From Candidatus Cryptobacteroides choladohippi (GTDB lineage: Bacteria > Bacteroidota > Bacteroidia > Bacteroidales > UBA932), in assembly GCA_018065985.1 (NCBI GenBank), contig JAGHSF010000023.1, positions 1 to 41,123 of the forward strand: a stretch of 41,123 bases of DNA. Reading direction: 5' to 3'. The notes beneath the pieces were generated by a model, which saw only the letters and a list, made by a program, of their open reading frames with translations, did no database searches and was not told the origin of the DNA. Made by a program: the position numbers and the translations under genes. The stretch's first letter is position 1; the number at the start of each line of letters is the position of its first letter. Positions 24,148 through 30,833 of the stretch are shown in pieces.

Positions 24148-26205
24148 ATGTCAGAGTATGTAGTATCAGCCAGAAAGTACCGTCCAGACTCGTTCGAGTC
24201 CCTTGTCGGACAGGACAACATAGCGCAGACTCTCAAGAATTCCATTCTCAGGGGGCAGCTTGCGCATGCATATCTTTTCTGTGGCCCCAGAGGTGTAGGC
24301 AAAACCAGTGCCGCACGCATCTTTGCCAAGACCATCAACTGTTCCAATCCCGGTGAGGACATGGAACCTTGCGGGGAGTGCGAGAGCTGCCGTTCCTTCG
24401 CCGAAGGCCGTTCGTACTGCATCCACGAGCTTGACGCCGCGTCCAACAACGGCGTCGATGACATCAAGGCTCTGATGGACAAGGTGCAGATACCGCCCCA
24501 GGTCGGCCGGTACAGCGTTTATATCATCGATGAGGTCCACATGCTCAGCCAGGCAGCGTTCAACGCTTTCCTGAAGACTCTCGAGGAACCGCCTGCACAT
24601 GCCATCTTCATACTTGCAACCACTGAGAAGCACAAGATCATTCCCACGATTCTCAGCCGGTGCCAGACCTATGATTTCAACCGCATCAGTGTGCCTGACA
24701 TAGTGGGCAACCTGCGCAGCATAGCCACGAAGGAGAATATCGGCATCGATGACGAATCTCTGCATGTGATTGCCCACAAGGCTGACGGCGCCATGCGCGA
24801 TGCGCTCACCATATTCGACCAGACGGTCGCATTCTGCGGCACTGACATCCATTACGAGGATGTCATCCGCAACCTGAACGTGCTCGACTATGAGTACAGC
24901 TTCAGGCTTGTGGATGCATTCCTGAAGAAAGATCACGGCACCGCCCTTCTCATCTTCGACGAAATACTCAACAAGGGTTTCAATGCCCTGCATTTCGTGT
25001 CGGCGCTGGGGTCTCACCTCCGCGATCTGCTGGTGAGCCGTACCGGCGGACTGGAGAGTCTTCTCGACCTTCCGGATTCGCTGCGCGCAAGATATCGTGA
25101 CCAGGCGTCGAAGTGCTCGCTGAAATTCCTCTTCGACGGGCTGAACATAATCAGCCAGTGCGAGGCGGGATACCGCGCCAGCACCAATCAGCGCCTCCAT
25201 ATCGAGTTCGCCCTGATGAAACTGTCATTCCTTTCAGGAATGCCGGTTTCTCCTACTTCTGACGGGGGTTCCACCCCCGTAACGGCTGCGCCGTTGGCGA
25301 CTGCGCCGCCGGCTCCTTTTGATGGGGGGACTCCCCCCATAACGTCCCCCCGGGATACCGTTGGCGAGCGTGCTACAGGGCAGGGAGGTTTGGAGGGGTA
25401 CGCCCCTCCAATGAATGATAGCAAGCCTGGCTTGCCAGGCTCCACCCCCGTAACGGCTGCGCCGTTGGCGACTGCGTCGCCGGCTCCTTCAACGTCCCCC
25501 AGGGATACCGTTGGCGAGCGTGCTACAGGGCAGGGAGGTTTGGATGCAGCCGCAGTGAAAGCATCGACGCCGCAGAATTCTGTTGTCGAGAAACCAGGTG
25601 TGATAGAGTCTGCAGGAGTGACTCCCGCGCCTGAACCAACACCCGCTCCCGCTCCTGAACCGGCACCTGAACCGGCACCCGAACCGGCACCTGAACCCGC
25701 TCCCGCGCCGAAGCCAAAGCCTAGGGCCAGAACCCCGAAGACAGGGTTCTCGCTGTCGCTCGAGGCGCTTATGAACGATGACGAGGAACCGATGATTGAA
25801 ATTGCCGACGCCGTGTCCGAAGGGACCGCAGAACCTGAACTCCCCTCTGACGAGTCGGTGGCAGAACAGTGGAAGGTTATGGCCGCCCGGCAGTCCCAGC
25901 CCCGCCTTGCCAATGCGCTGGCAGCATCCAGACTGGAGTTCCGAGAGGAGGACGGTGTGAAGAATGTGGACTTCTACGTGACCAATGCCGCGCAGAAGAA
26001 ATGGATAGAGGAGAGATGCCTGCGCCAGCTGGAGGGAACAATCCAGCAGCTGACCTCATGCAACAGGATCAGGCTGAATCCCGTAGTGCTTCCTGACGAG
26101 CAGCAGGAGAAGAAGATATACATGCCTCAGGAACAGGCTCAGGACCTTATGAGCAAGAATGAGAACGTCAAGGCCTTTGTGGCAGAATTCGGACTTGATA
26201 TATAA
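24148..26205 (+). CDS. dnaX: DNA polymerase III subunit gamma/tau with repeat-invaded linker
   Basis: This is the clamp-loader ATPase. The 685-aa protein has Walker A GPRGVGKTS (46-54), a zinc module (cysteines in NCSNPGEDMEPCGECESC), Walker B/DEVH (IIDEVHMLS) and the sensor region ATTEKHKIIPTILSRCQ. The AAA+/collar part ends near residue 370. Residues 372-466 are encoded by DNA full of perfect hairpins and two near-identical repeats (listed separately). A Pro/Ala/Glu stretch follows (about 495-530), then a C-terminal domain (EQWKVMAARQ to FGLDI) that may bind polymerase or helicase. I see no slippery A-AAA-AAG heptamer, so a gamma product by frameshift is not supported. lptB follows after 6 nt. 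Confidence 0.95.
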   Translation: MSEYVVSARKYRPDSFESLVGQDNIAQTLKNSILRGQLAHAYLFCGPRGVGKTSAARIFAKTINCSNPGEDMEPCGECESCRSFAEGRSYCIHELDAASNNGVDDIKALMDKVQIPPQVGRYSVYIIDEVHMLSQAAFNAFLKTLEEPPAHAIFILATTEKHKIIPTILSRCQTYDFNRISVPDIVGNLRSIATKENIGIDDESLHVIAHKADGAMRDALTIFDQTVAFCGTDIHYEDVIRNLNVLDYEYSFRLVDAFLKKDHGTALLIFDEILNKGFNALHFVSALGSHLRDLLVSRTGGLESLLDLPDSLRARYRDQASKCSLKFLFDGLNIISQCEAGYRASTNQRLHIEFALMKLSFLSGMPVSPTSDGGSTPVTAAPLATAPPAPFDGGTPPITSPRDTVGERATGQGGLEGYAPPMNDSKPGLPGSTPVTAAPLATASPAPSTSPRDTVGERATGQGGLDAAAVKASTPQNSVVEKPGVIESAGVTPAPEPTPAPAPEPAPEPAPEPAPEPAPAPKPKPRARTPKTGFSLSLEALMNDDEEPMIEIADAVSEGTAEPELPSDESVAEQWKVMAARQSQPRLANALAASRLEFREEDGVKNVDFYVTNAAQKKWIEERCLRQLEGTIQQLTSCNRIRLNPVVLPDEQQEKKIYMPQEQAQDLMSKNENVKAFVAEFGLDI
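25262..25544 (+). repeat. Array of perfect hairpins and duplicated units inside the dnaX linker
   Basis: Unit A (25270-25318) recurs at 25441-25489 and unit B (25341-25394) recurs at 25491-25544, each with one mismatch. Perfect hairpins include 25262-25280 (8-bp arms), 25281-25295 (AACGGC-TGC-GCCGTT), 25322-25340 (8-bp arms, loop ACT), 25390-25411 (9-bp arms, loop TACG), 25424-25441 (8-bp arms) and 25466-25480 (GGCGAC-TGC-GTCGCC). Two hairpins share a TGC loop. The A-A spacing is 171 nt and the B-B spacing 150 nt, both multiples of three, so the reading frame is kept. The extra 21 nt in the first copy is almost exactly the ATGGGGGG hairpin. Confidence 0.9.
25657..25704 (+). repeat. 12-bp minisatellite in dnaX (Pro-Glu-Pro-Ala units)
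   Basis: Three perfect or near-perfect 12-bp units GAACCGGCACCT/C (25657, 25669, 25681) and a degenerate fourth (25693) encode Glu-Pro-Ala-Pro units of the linker. Such tracts change length readily by slippage. Confidence 0.85.
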
Positions 26206-26211
26206 GAGATT

Positions 26212-27018
26212 ATGAAGTTACGTTGTGAGAATCTGGTTAAGAAGTATGGTATCCGTACTGTAGTGAAGGGTGTCTCGATGGAGGTGAACCAGGGCGAGAT
26301 TGTCGGATTCCTTGGACCGAACGGTGCGGGAAAGACCACCAGCTTCTATATGATCACCGGTCAGATAGTCCCCAATGACGGCAAGGTGTACCTTGACGAT
26401 GAGGATATCACCGAACTCCCTATGTACAGGCGTGCGCAGAAGGGTGTCGGGTATCTGCCCCAGGACGCGTCGGTATTCCGCAAGCTCAGCGTGGAGGACA
26501 ACATCCTCAGCGTCATGGAGATGAAGGGGATGTCGAAGGACGAGTGCCACGAGCGTCTGGAGTCGCTTATCGACGAGTTCAACCTTTCGAAGGTGCGCAA
26601 GTCCCTCGGAATACAGCTTTCCGGAGGTGAGAGAAGGCGCTGCGAGATTGCCCGCGCCCTTGCGATCGATCCCAAGTTCATCCTGCTTGACGAGCCTTTT
26701 GCGGGTGTCGACCCCATCGCCGTCGAGGATATCCAGTACATCATCGCCAAGCTCAAGTACAAGAATATCGGCGTCATCATCACCGACCACAACGTGGGCG
26801 AGACCCTGGCCATCACCGACCGTGCATACCTGCTTTACGAGGGTACGATCCTGCAGGAGGGCACACCTGAGTCTCTTGCTGCCGACGATGACGTCCGCAC
26901 CAAGTATCTCGGATCCGGTTTCGTGCTGAAGCGCTCCATTTCCGTGCAGCGTGCACAGGAAGAGCATGCAAGAAGGCTTGCCGAGGCCGAAGCCCAGGCT
27001 ACATCACATAGTCTTTGA
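26212..27018 (+). CDS. lptB: LPS export ABC transporter ATP-binding protein LptB
   Basis: LptB is the cytoplasmic ATPase that powers extraction of LPS through LptFG and the Lpt bridge. The 268-aa protein has Walker [10 protein letters not shown], the Q-loop region [12 protein letters not shown], the signature [15 protein letters not shown] and Walker [14 protein letters not shown] followed by the switch segment TDHNVGETL. These are the LptB-specific forms. After the usual end (about residue 240) there is a helical extension of some 25 residues ([16 protein letters not shown]). It follows dnaX by 6 nt, and its 3' end overlaps the convergent response-regulator gene by 20 nt. Confidence 0.93.
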   Translation: MKLRCENLVKKYGIRTVVKGVSMEVNQGEIVGFLGPNGAGKTTSFYMITGQIVPNDGKVYLDDEDITELPMYRRAQKGVGYLPQDASVFRKLSVEDNILSVMEMKGMSKDECHERLESLIDEFNLSKVRKSLGIQLSGGERRRCEIARALAIDPKFILLDEPFAGVDPIAVEDIQYIIAKLKYKNIGVIITDHNVGETLAITDRAYLLYEGTILQEGTPESLAADDDVRTKYLGSGFVLKRSISVQRAQEEHARRLAEAEAQATSHSL

Positions 27019-28147
27019 CGTTCTGCCCGCTGATCTCGGAGTCTCCGAGAATGAGCAGACGCTCGACCACGTTTCTGAGTTCCCGGATGTTTCCGGGCCA
27101 TGACTTTGCCTGAAGCATCTCTATCGCTTCGGGGCTGAACTTCTTTGCCGCCATGCCGCTTTCCTGGCAAAGCAGCTTTACAAAATGCTCTATGAGCAGG
27201 GGAATGTCATTCTTGCGCTCGTCGAGTGAGGGGACATTGATGACTATCACGCTGAGACGGTGGAAAAGGTCCTCGCGGAAGTTGCCCTTTGCTATTTCCT
27301 CGCGCAGGTTCTTGTTCGTTGCGGCAACGACGCGCACATCCACCTCGATGTCCTTGTCGGACCCGACCCTTGAGAGTTTCTTCTCCTGAAGGACGCGAAG
27401 GACCTTGGCCTGTGCGGCAAGGCTCATGTCGCCTATCTCGTCGAGGAAGAGGGTGCCTCCGTCTGCCTGCTCGAACTTGCCCTTGTGCTGCTTGATGGCC
27501 GATGTGAACGATCCCTTCTCATGACCGAAAAGCTCGCTCTCGATGAGTTCGCCGGGAATGGCGGCGCAGTTGACCTCGATGTATGGCATCGAGCTGCGGT
27601 TGCTCTGCTGATGCAGGGAGCGGGCCACCAGCTCCTTTCCGGAGCCGTTGGGGCCTGTGATGAGAACCCTGGCGTCGGTGGCAGCCACCTTGTCTATCAT
27701 CTCGCGTATGTGTACCAGAGGAGTGGAATTACCTACCATTTCCTGCCCGTAGACCTTTTTCTTCAAGGTCTTCACGGTGGTGGTGAGGCTGGCCTTCTCT
27801 GTGGCATTCTTGATTGTGATGAGTATCCTGTTGAGGTCGAGGGGCTTCTGGATGAAGTCGAATGCGCCTTTCTTGATGCAGTCCACGGCGGTCTCTATGT
27901 CCCCGTGGCCCGAGATCATCACGACGGGCGTGTCGAAACCTTCGGAGGAAATCCTGTCTAGGAACTCGATACCGTCCATATTCGGCATCTTGATGTCACA
28001 GAAGATGACGCCATATTTGTCCTTGCAGGCCATTTCCAGGCCTATTGCGCCGTCTTCGGCCTTGTCGACCGTGTATCCTTCGTCTGTGAGAATCTCTCCG
28101 AGGGAGTTGCGGATGGCCCGCTCGTCATCAACAATCAGTACTTTCAT
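26999..28147 (-). CDS. Sigma-54-type response regulator (REC-AAA+) lacking a DNA-binding domain
   Basis: The 382-aa protein has a receiver domain (phospho-acceptor Asp51 in [13 protein letters not shown], plus [12 protein letters not shown] and the conserved Lys in FIQKPLD) and an NtrC-type AAA+ domain: Walker [10 protein letters not shown], Walker [14 protein letters not shown], arginine finger region [11 protein letters not shown] and [13 protein letters not shown]. The sigma-54 contact loop reads GSFTSA and not GAFTGA. The protein ends about 20 residues after the AAA+ domain, with no Fis-type helix-turn-helix. It may activate sigma-54 RNA polymerase from solution, as FlgR of Helicobacter does. 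ATG 28147 restores the canonical MKVLIVDDE start. A likely partner kinase lies at 33487-36963. Confidence 0.92.
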   Translation of the reverse strand: MKVLIVDDERAIRNSLGEILTDEGYTVDKAEDGAIGLEMACKDKYGVIFCDIKMPNMDGIEFLDRISSEGFDTPVVMISGHGDIETAVDCIKKGAFDFIQKPLDLNRILITIKNATEKASLTTTVKTLKKKVYGQEMVGNSTPLVHIREMIDKVAATDARVLITGPNGSGKELVARSLHQQSNRSSMPYIEVNCAAIPGELIESELFGHEKGSFTSAIKQHKGKFEQADGGTLFLDEIGDMSLAAQAKVLRVLQEKKLSRVGSDKDIEVDVRVVAATNKNLREEIAKGNFREDLFHRLSVIVINVPSLDERKNDIPLLIEHFVKLLCQESGMAAKKFSPEAIEMLQAKSWPGNIRELRNVVERLLILGDSEISGQNVKDYVM

Positions 28148-28162
28148 GATTTCTTCATTGTC

Positions 28163-28203
28163 TTTGTCTTGCAAAAATAACTTTTTATCTTTGTATAGAC
28201 AAG
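28163..28203. promoter_or_regulatory. Interlocked divergent promoters of the response regulator and cmk
   Basis: Plus: TTTG (28163-28166), 19 nt, TATCTTTG (28186-28193). Minus: CTTG (complement of 28200-28203), 20 nt, TATTTTTG (complement of 28172-28179). The two -7 boxes are only 6 bp apart, and each -33 element lies beyond the other's -7 box. RNA polymerase could hardly occupy both at once. Confidence 0.8.
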
Positions 28204-28211
28204 AACTGAAA

Positions 28212-28898
28212 ATGAGAGTACCAGATATCATCATAGCCGTAGACGGCTACTCGTCAACAGGCAAGAGCACCTTCGCAAAGCTTGTTGCAAAGGCCTTCGG
28301 ATTCCTTTACCTTGACTCCGGAGCCATGTATCGTGGCGTTACGCTGTTCGCTCAGGAACAGGGGTACATAAACGGTGCGAACGAGATCTCACCCGCTCTC
28401 GAGGCGGCCCTTGAAGGACTTGACCTTCACTTTGAGAACGGCACCCAGCTGTTCATGGGGGACCGCTGCATCGAGGGGGTCATACGCACCATGGCGGTGT
28501 CGAACCAGGTCAGCCCGGTGGCGGCGGTTCCCTGGGTGCGCAAGTGGGTCGACGAGAGGCTGCACCGGTTCTCCGAGAACGGACGCGTCGTCATGGACGG
28601 CCGTGACATCGGTACCACGGTATTCCCCAACGCCGAGCTCAAGGTGTTCATGATCGCATCCGACCAGGTGCGCGCGCAGCGCAGGTTCGACGAGATTGCG
28701 GCAAAGGGCGAGAACCCTGTGTTCGAGGAGGTACTGAAGAACCTTCTGGAGCGTGACTACATCGATTCCCACCGTGAGACGTCCCCTCTCGTCCAGGCTC
28801 CCGATGCCTTCGTCCTGGACAACAGCGAGATGACGCTGACCGAGGAGATTGCCTGGGTGCAGGGTGTCATTCAGGGTAAATTCGGCATTCTATGCTGA
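28212..28898 (+). CDS. cmk: Cytidylate kinase
   Basis: It phosphorylates CMP and dCMP. The 228-aa protein has the P-loop GYSSTGKST followed by FLYLDSGAMYRGVTLFA, the CMP-binding DGRDIGTTVFPNAELKVFM and the basic lid segment QRRFDEIAAKG. A much longer frame exists upstream but would run through the promoter region and antisense to the response regulator; ATG 28212, 18 nt after the -7 box, is the start. It overlaps ispH by 7 nt. The Cmk-IspH pairing is common in bacteria, and the two are evidently co-translated. Confidence 0.95.
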   Translation: MRVPDIIIAVDGYSSTGKSTFAKLVAKAFGFLYLDSGAMYRGVTLFAQEQGYINGANEISPALEAALEGLDLHFENGTQLFMGDRCIEGVIRTMAVSNQVSPVAAVPWVRKWVDERLHRFSENGRVVMDGRDIGTTVFPNAELKVFMIASDQVRAQRRFDEIAAKGENPVFEEVLKNLLERDYIDSHRETSPLVQAPDAFVLDNSEMTLTEEIAWVQGVIQGKFGILC

Positions 28899-29743
28899 AA
28901 GTCGAGATAGATGCCAACGCAGGTTTCTGCGGGGGAGTGATACGTGCCATCTCCACTTCGGAGAAATATCTTTCCGCCAACGACAGACTGTATTCCCTCG
29001 GTGCGATAGTGCATAACGAGGAGGAACTTTCCCGTCTTGGCGCACTCGGGCTGAAACCGGTTTCCTCGGTTTCGGAAGTGCCTGAGGGCGAGCCTGTCCT
29101 GGTGCGCGCCCATGGTGTGCCGCCATCGGTCTATGCGGAAGCCGCCGCACGCGGGCTCAAGGTCATCGACTGCACCTGCCCTGTGGTGCTCAGGCTGCAG
29201 AAGGACATACGCGAGGCATCCGGACAGATTCTGATATTCGGAAAGGTCGGCCATCCCGAAGTGCTCGGTCTCGTCGGGCAGGTTCCCGGCAAGGCGGTTG
29301 TGGTCGAGAATCTCCAGCAGCTCAAGGAAGGTGTGGCCGACGGAACGGTGGATACCGGGGCCGACACCGAAGTCTTCTCCCAGACAACCAAGAGTCCGGA
29401 AGAATACGAGGAACTGATCTCCTGGCTCTCGGGCTCGGTTACCGGAAATCTCAGGATTCACAGAACCATCTGCTCGCAGGTGGCATCCCGTCACAGGCTC
29501 CTTTCCGAGTTTGCCGAGAGCCATGACGTGATAGTCTTCGTGTCCGGCAGGACGAGTTCGAACGGCAAGGTGCTGCGTGACCTGTGTCTCAGGTGCAATC
29601 CGAGAACCTATCATGTGAGCTCTCCAGAGGGCCTGGATCCTTCATGGTTCCGTCCCGGAGATACCGTTGGTGTGAGCGGGGCCACCTCGACTCCCAAGTG
29701 GTTGCTGGAACGGGTGTCCGCCGCAATAGAAAATTTGCAATAG
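28892..29743 (+). CDS. ispH: 4-hydroxy-3-methylbut-2-enyl diphosphate reductase IspH
   Basis: This is the last enzyme of the MEP pathway and makes IPP and DMAPP with a 4Fe-4S cluster. The 283-aa protein keeps the three cluster cysteines in context: AGFCGGV, DCTCPV and RTICSQVASRH. It also keeps the substrate histidines in AIVHNEEE and VGHPEVLGL and the SGRTSSNG and TSTPKWLLE segments. It can supply substrate for the polyprenyl synthase at 976. The start overlaps cmk by 7 nt. Its 3' end contains the -33 element of the efp promoter. Confidence 0.95.
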   Translation: MLKVEIDANAGFCGGVIRAISTSEKYLSANDRLYSLGAIVHNEEELSRLGALGLKPVSSVSEVPEGEPVLVRAHGVPPSVYAEAAARGLKVIDCTCPVVLRLQKDIREASGQILIFGKVGHPEVLGLVGQVPGKAVVVENLQQLKEGVADGTVDTGADTEVFSQTTKSPEEYEELISWLSGSVTGNLRIHRTICSQVASRHRLLSEFAESHDVIVFVSGRTSSNGKVLRDLCLRCNPRTYHVSSPEGLDPSWFRPGDTVGVSGATSTPKWLLERVSAAIENLQ

Positions 29744-29765
29744 TGCAGGCATTTTTTTACCTTTG
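29734..29765 (+). promoter_or_regulatory. Full-consensus promoter of efp
   Basis: TTTG (29734-29737) within the last codons of ispH, a 20-nt spacer and TACCTTTG (29758-29765) match TTTG-N20-TAnnTTTG. The efp ATG is 43 nt after the box, leaving an A/T-rich leader of roughly 40 nt, unlike the leaderless cases in this window. Confidence 0.85.
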
Positions 29766-29808
29766 TGCCGCTTTAAACTGACAAATAATCAATAAAGTAT
29801 AAAAATTT

Positions 29809-30372
29809 ATGGCAACAACAGCTGATTTCAAAAACGGCCTTTATCTCAAGTATAACGAGAAGCCTTGTATGATTGTATGGTTCCAGCACGTAAAGCCTGG
29901 CAAGGGCCCCGCTTTCGTGAAGACAAAGCTTCGCAATCTTGAGAACGGCCGCATCCTCGAGAATACTTTCACCGCCGGTGCAAAGATCGAGACAATCGAG
30001 GTTGAGCGCCGTCCCTATCAGTTCCTCTATGCAGAGGAGGACGGTTTCAACTTCATGCACGAAGAGACTTACGAGCAGATTCTTCTCCCCAAGGACGTAG
30101 TCGAGAACTCTGACCTCATGAAGGAAGGCCAGCACGTCGAGATGATGTTCGTGGTAGGTGAGGAAAGATGCCTTACCTGCGAGCTCCCCTCATACGTTAC
30201 TCTTGAGGTGACATATTCAGAGCCTGCAGTGAAGGGTAACACCGCTTCCACCTCAGCTCTCAAGGAGGTCACCCTCGAGACCGGTGCAAAGATCATGGTT
30301 CCCCTCTTCATCGAGACCGGAGACGTCATCACAGTCAACACAACAGACCGTTCATACGGCCAGAGAGTATAA
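29809..30372 (+). CDS. efp: Translation elongation factor P
   Basis: EF-P relieves ribosome stalling at polyproline. The 187-aa protein has the three-domain layout, with the loop KPGKGPAFVKTKLRNL placing the functional lysine at Lys32 in domain I, and a C-terminal S1-like domain ending VNTTDRSYGQRV. No modification enzyme gene (EpmA/B, EarP) is adjacent. DnaX in this window has a long Pro-rich linker of the kind that needs EF-P. Codon choice is biased as in the MFS and ROK genes, fitting high expression. It is monocistronic with its own promoter and terminator. Confidence 0.97.
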   Translation: MATTADFKNGLYLKYNEKPCMIVWFQHVKPGKGPAFVKTKLRNLENGRILENTFTAGAKIETIEVERRPYQFLYAEEDGFNFMHEETYEQILLPKDVVENSDLMKEGQHVEMMFVVGEERCLTCELPSYVTLEVTYSEPAVKGNTASTSALKEVTLETGAKIMVPLFIETGDVITVNTTDRSYGQRV

Positions 30373-30391
30373 CTCCCGCAGACATACATGC

Positions 30392-30421
30392 AGAGGTCGA
30401 CTTTGGTCGGCCTCTTTTTTT
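30392..30421 (+). terminator. Rho-independent terminator of efp
   Basis: A 10-bp stem (AGAGGTCGAC with GTCGGCCTCT, one G-T pair) and a 4-nt loop are followed by a run of seven T ending at 30421. It begins 19 nt after the efp stop. Confidence 0.9.
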
Positions 30422-30678
30422 ATATATGGCGTAGTCTTTCCGGAGCGGCCGCAGCGTAGGCATGTTGTTTATGTTGCGAATAAATATGCAATTCTTTTGT
30501 CTGCTGTAACGGGCGCAATGATAATTTCCCAATAATTATTTGGTGAATGGCAGATATTTTCCTAAATTTACTCCCGTTGGTTACTGTAGCGTCATATTTA
30601 TGTATTGTAATAAAAATACATATTCTTGATTCTTTGGTTCCCCAGTAGACTATATTTATCAACAAATAGTTATTGGAA
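30422..30678. other. AT-rich intergenic region upstream of the 50-aa peptide gene
   Basis: Between the efp terminator and the peptide gene I see no further coding frame. The stretch contains a perfect 8-bp inverted repeat (TATGTATT 30599-30606, AATACATA 30615-30622, loop 8 nt) and a weak -7-like TATATTTA at 30651-30658. TTTG at 30633-30636 is too close to serve as its -33. The control region of the peptide/lipoprotein pair must lie here, but the promoter is not of the plain housekeeping type. Confidence 0.5.
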
Positions 30679-30831
30679 ATGAAAACAGAGTTGAAAACAA
30701 TCCGGAAGTATTCTCGCCCTGAGTGCGAGATGTTGGAGTTGGAGCTCGATGAGCAGGTTCTCCAGGCAAGCAATGGTAGTTATGATGTGTCAAACCCTTT
30801 TGGGCGCGATTCTGAAGAGGAGGAGATATAG
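30679..30831 (+). CDS. 50-aa acidic peptide paired with a fimbrillin-like lipoprotein
   Basis: ATG 30679 opens a 50-residue frame (MKTELKTIRKYSRPECEMLE..., ending DSEEEEI). It has no signal peptide or membrane helix: a basic N-terminal third is followed by an acidic rest with the pattern Y-S-P-E-x-E-x-L-E-L-E-x-x-x-L-x-A-S. From memory, short peptides with a tyrosine/proline start, an E-x-L-E-x-E core and a final L-x-A-S are frequent just upstream of fimbrillin/Mfa-like lipoprotein genes in Bacteroidales, and they have no assigned function. The next gene starts 2 nt after the stop, so the two are almost surely co-translated. Confidence 0.75.
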   Translation: MKTELKTIRKYSRPECEMLELELDEQVLQASNGSYDVSNPFGRDSEEEEI

Positions 30832-30833
30832 TC

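Noticed and set aside
25262..25544. CRISPR-like reading of the repeats in dnaX
   Set aside because: There are only two copies of each unit, the intervening sequence is itself palindromic, the frame is coding, and there are no cas genes.
25188..25913. Minus-strand open frame across the dnaX linker (Gly/Ser/Ala-rich translation)
   Set aside because: Its low-complexity translation is the mirror of the repeats; no start signal or family match supports it.
24148..26205. Programmed frameshift for a gamma product of dnaX
   Set aside because: No A-AAA-AAG type slippery heptamer is seen near the expected position, and the hairpins found are not placed behind one.
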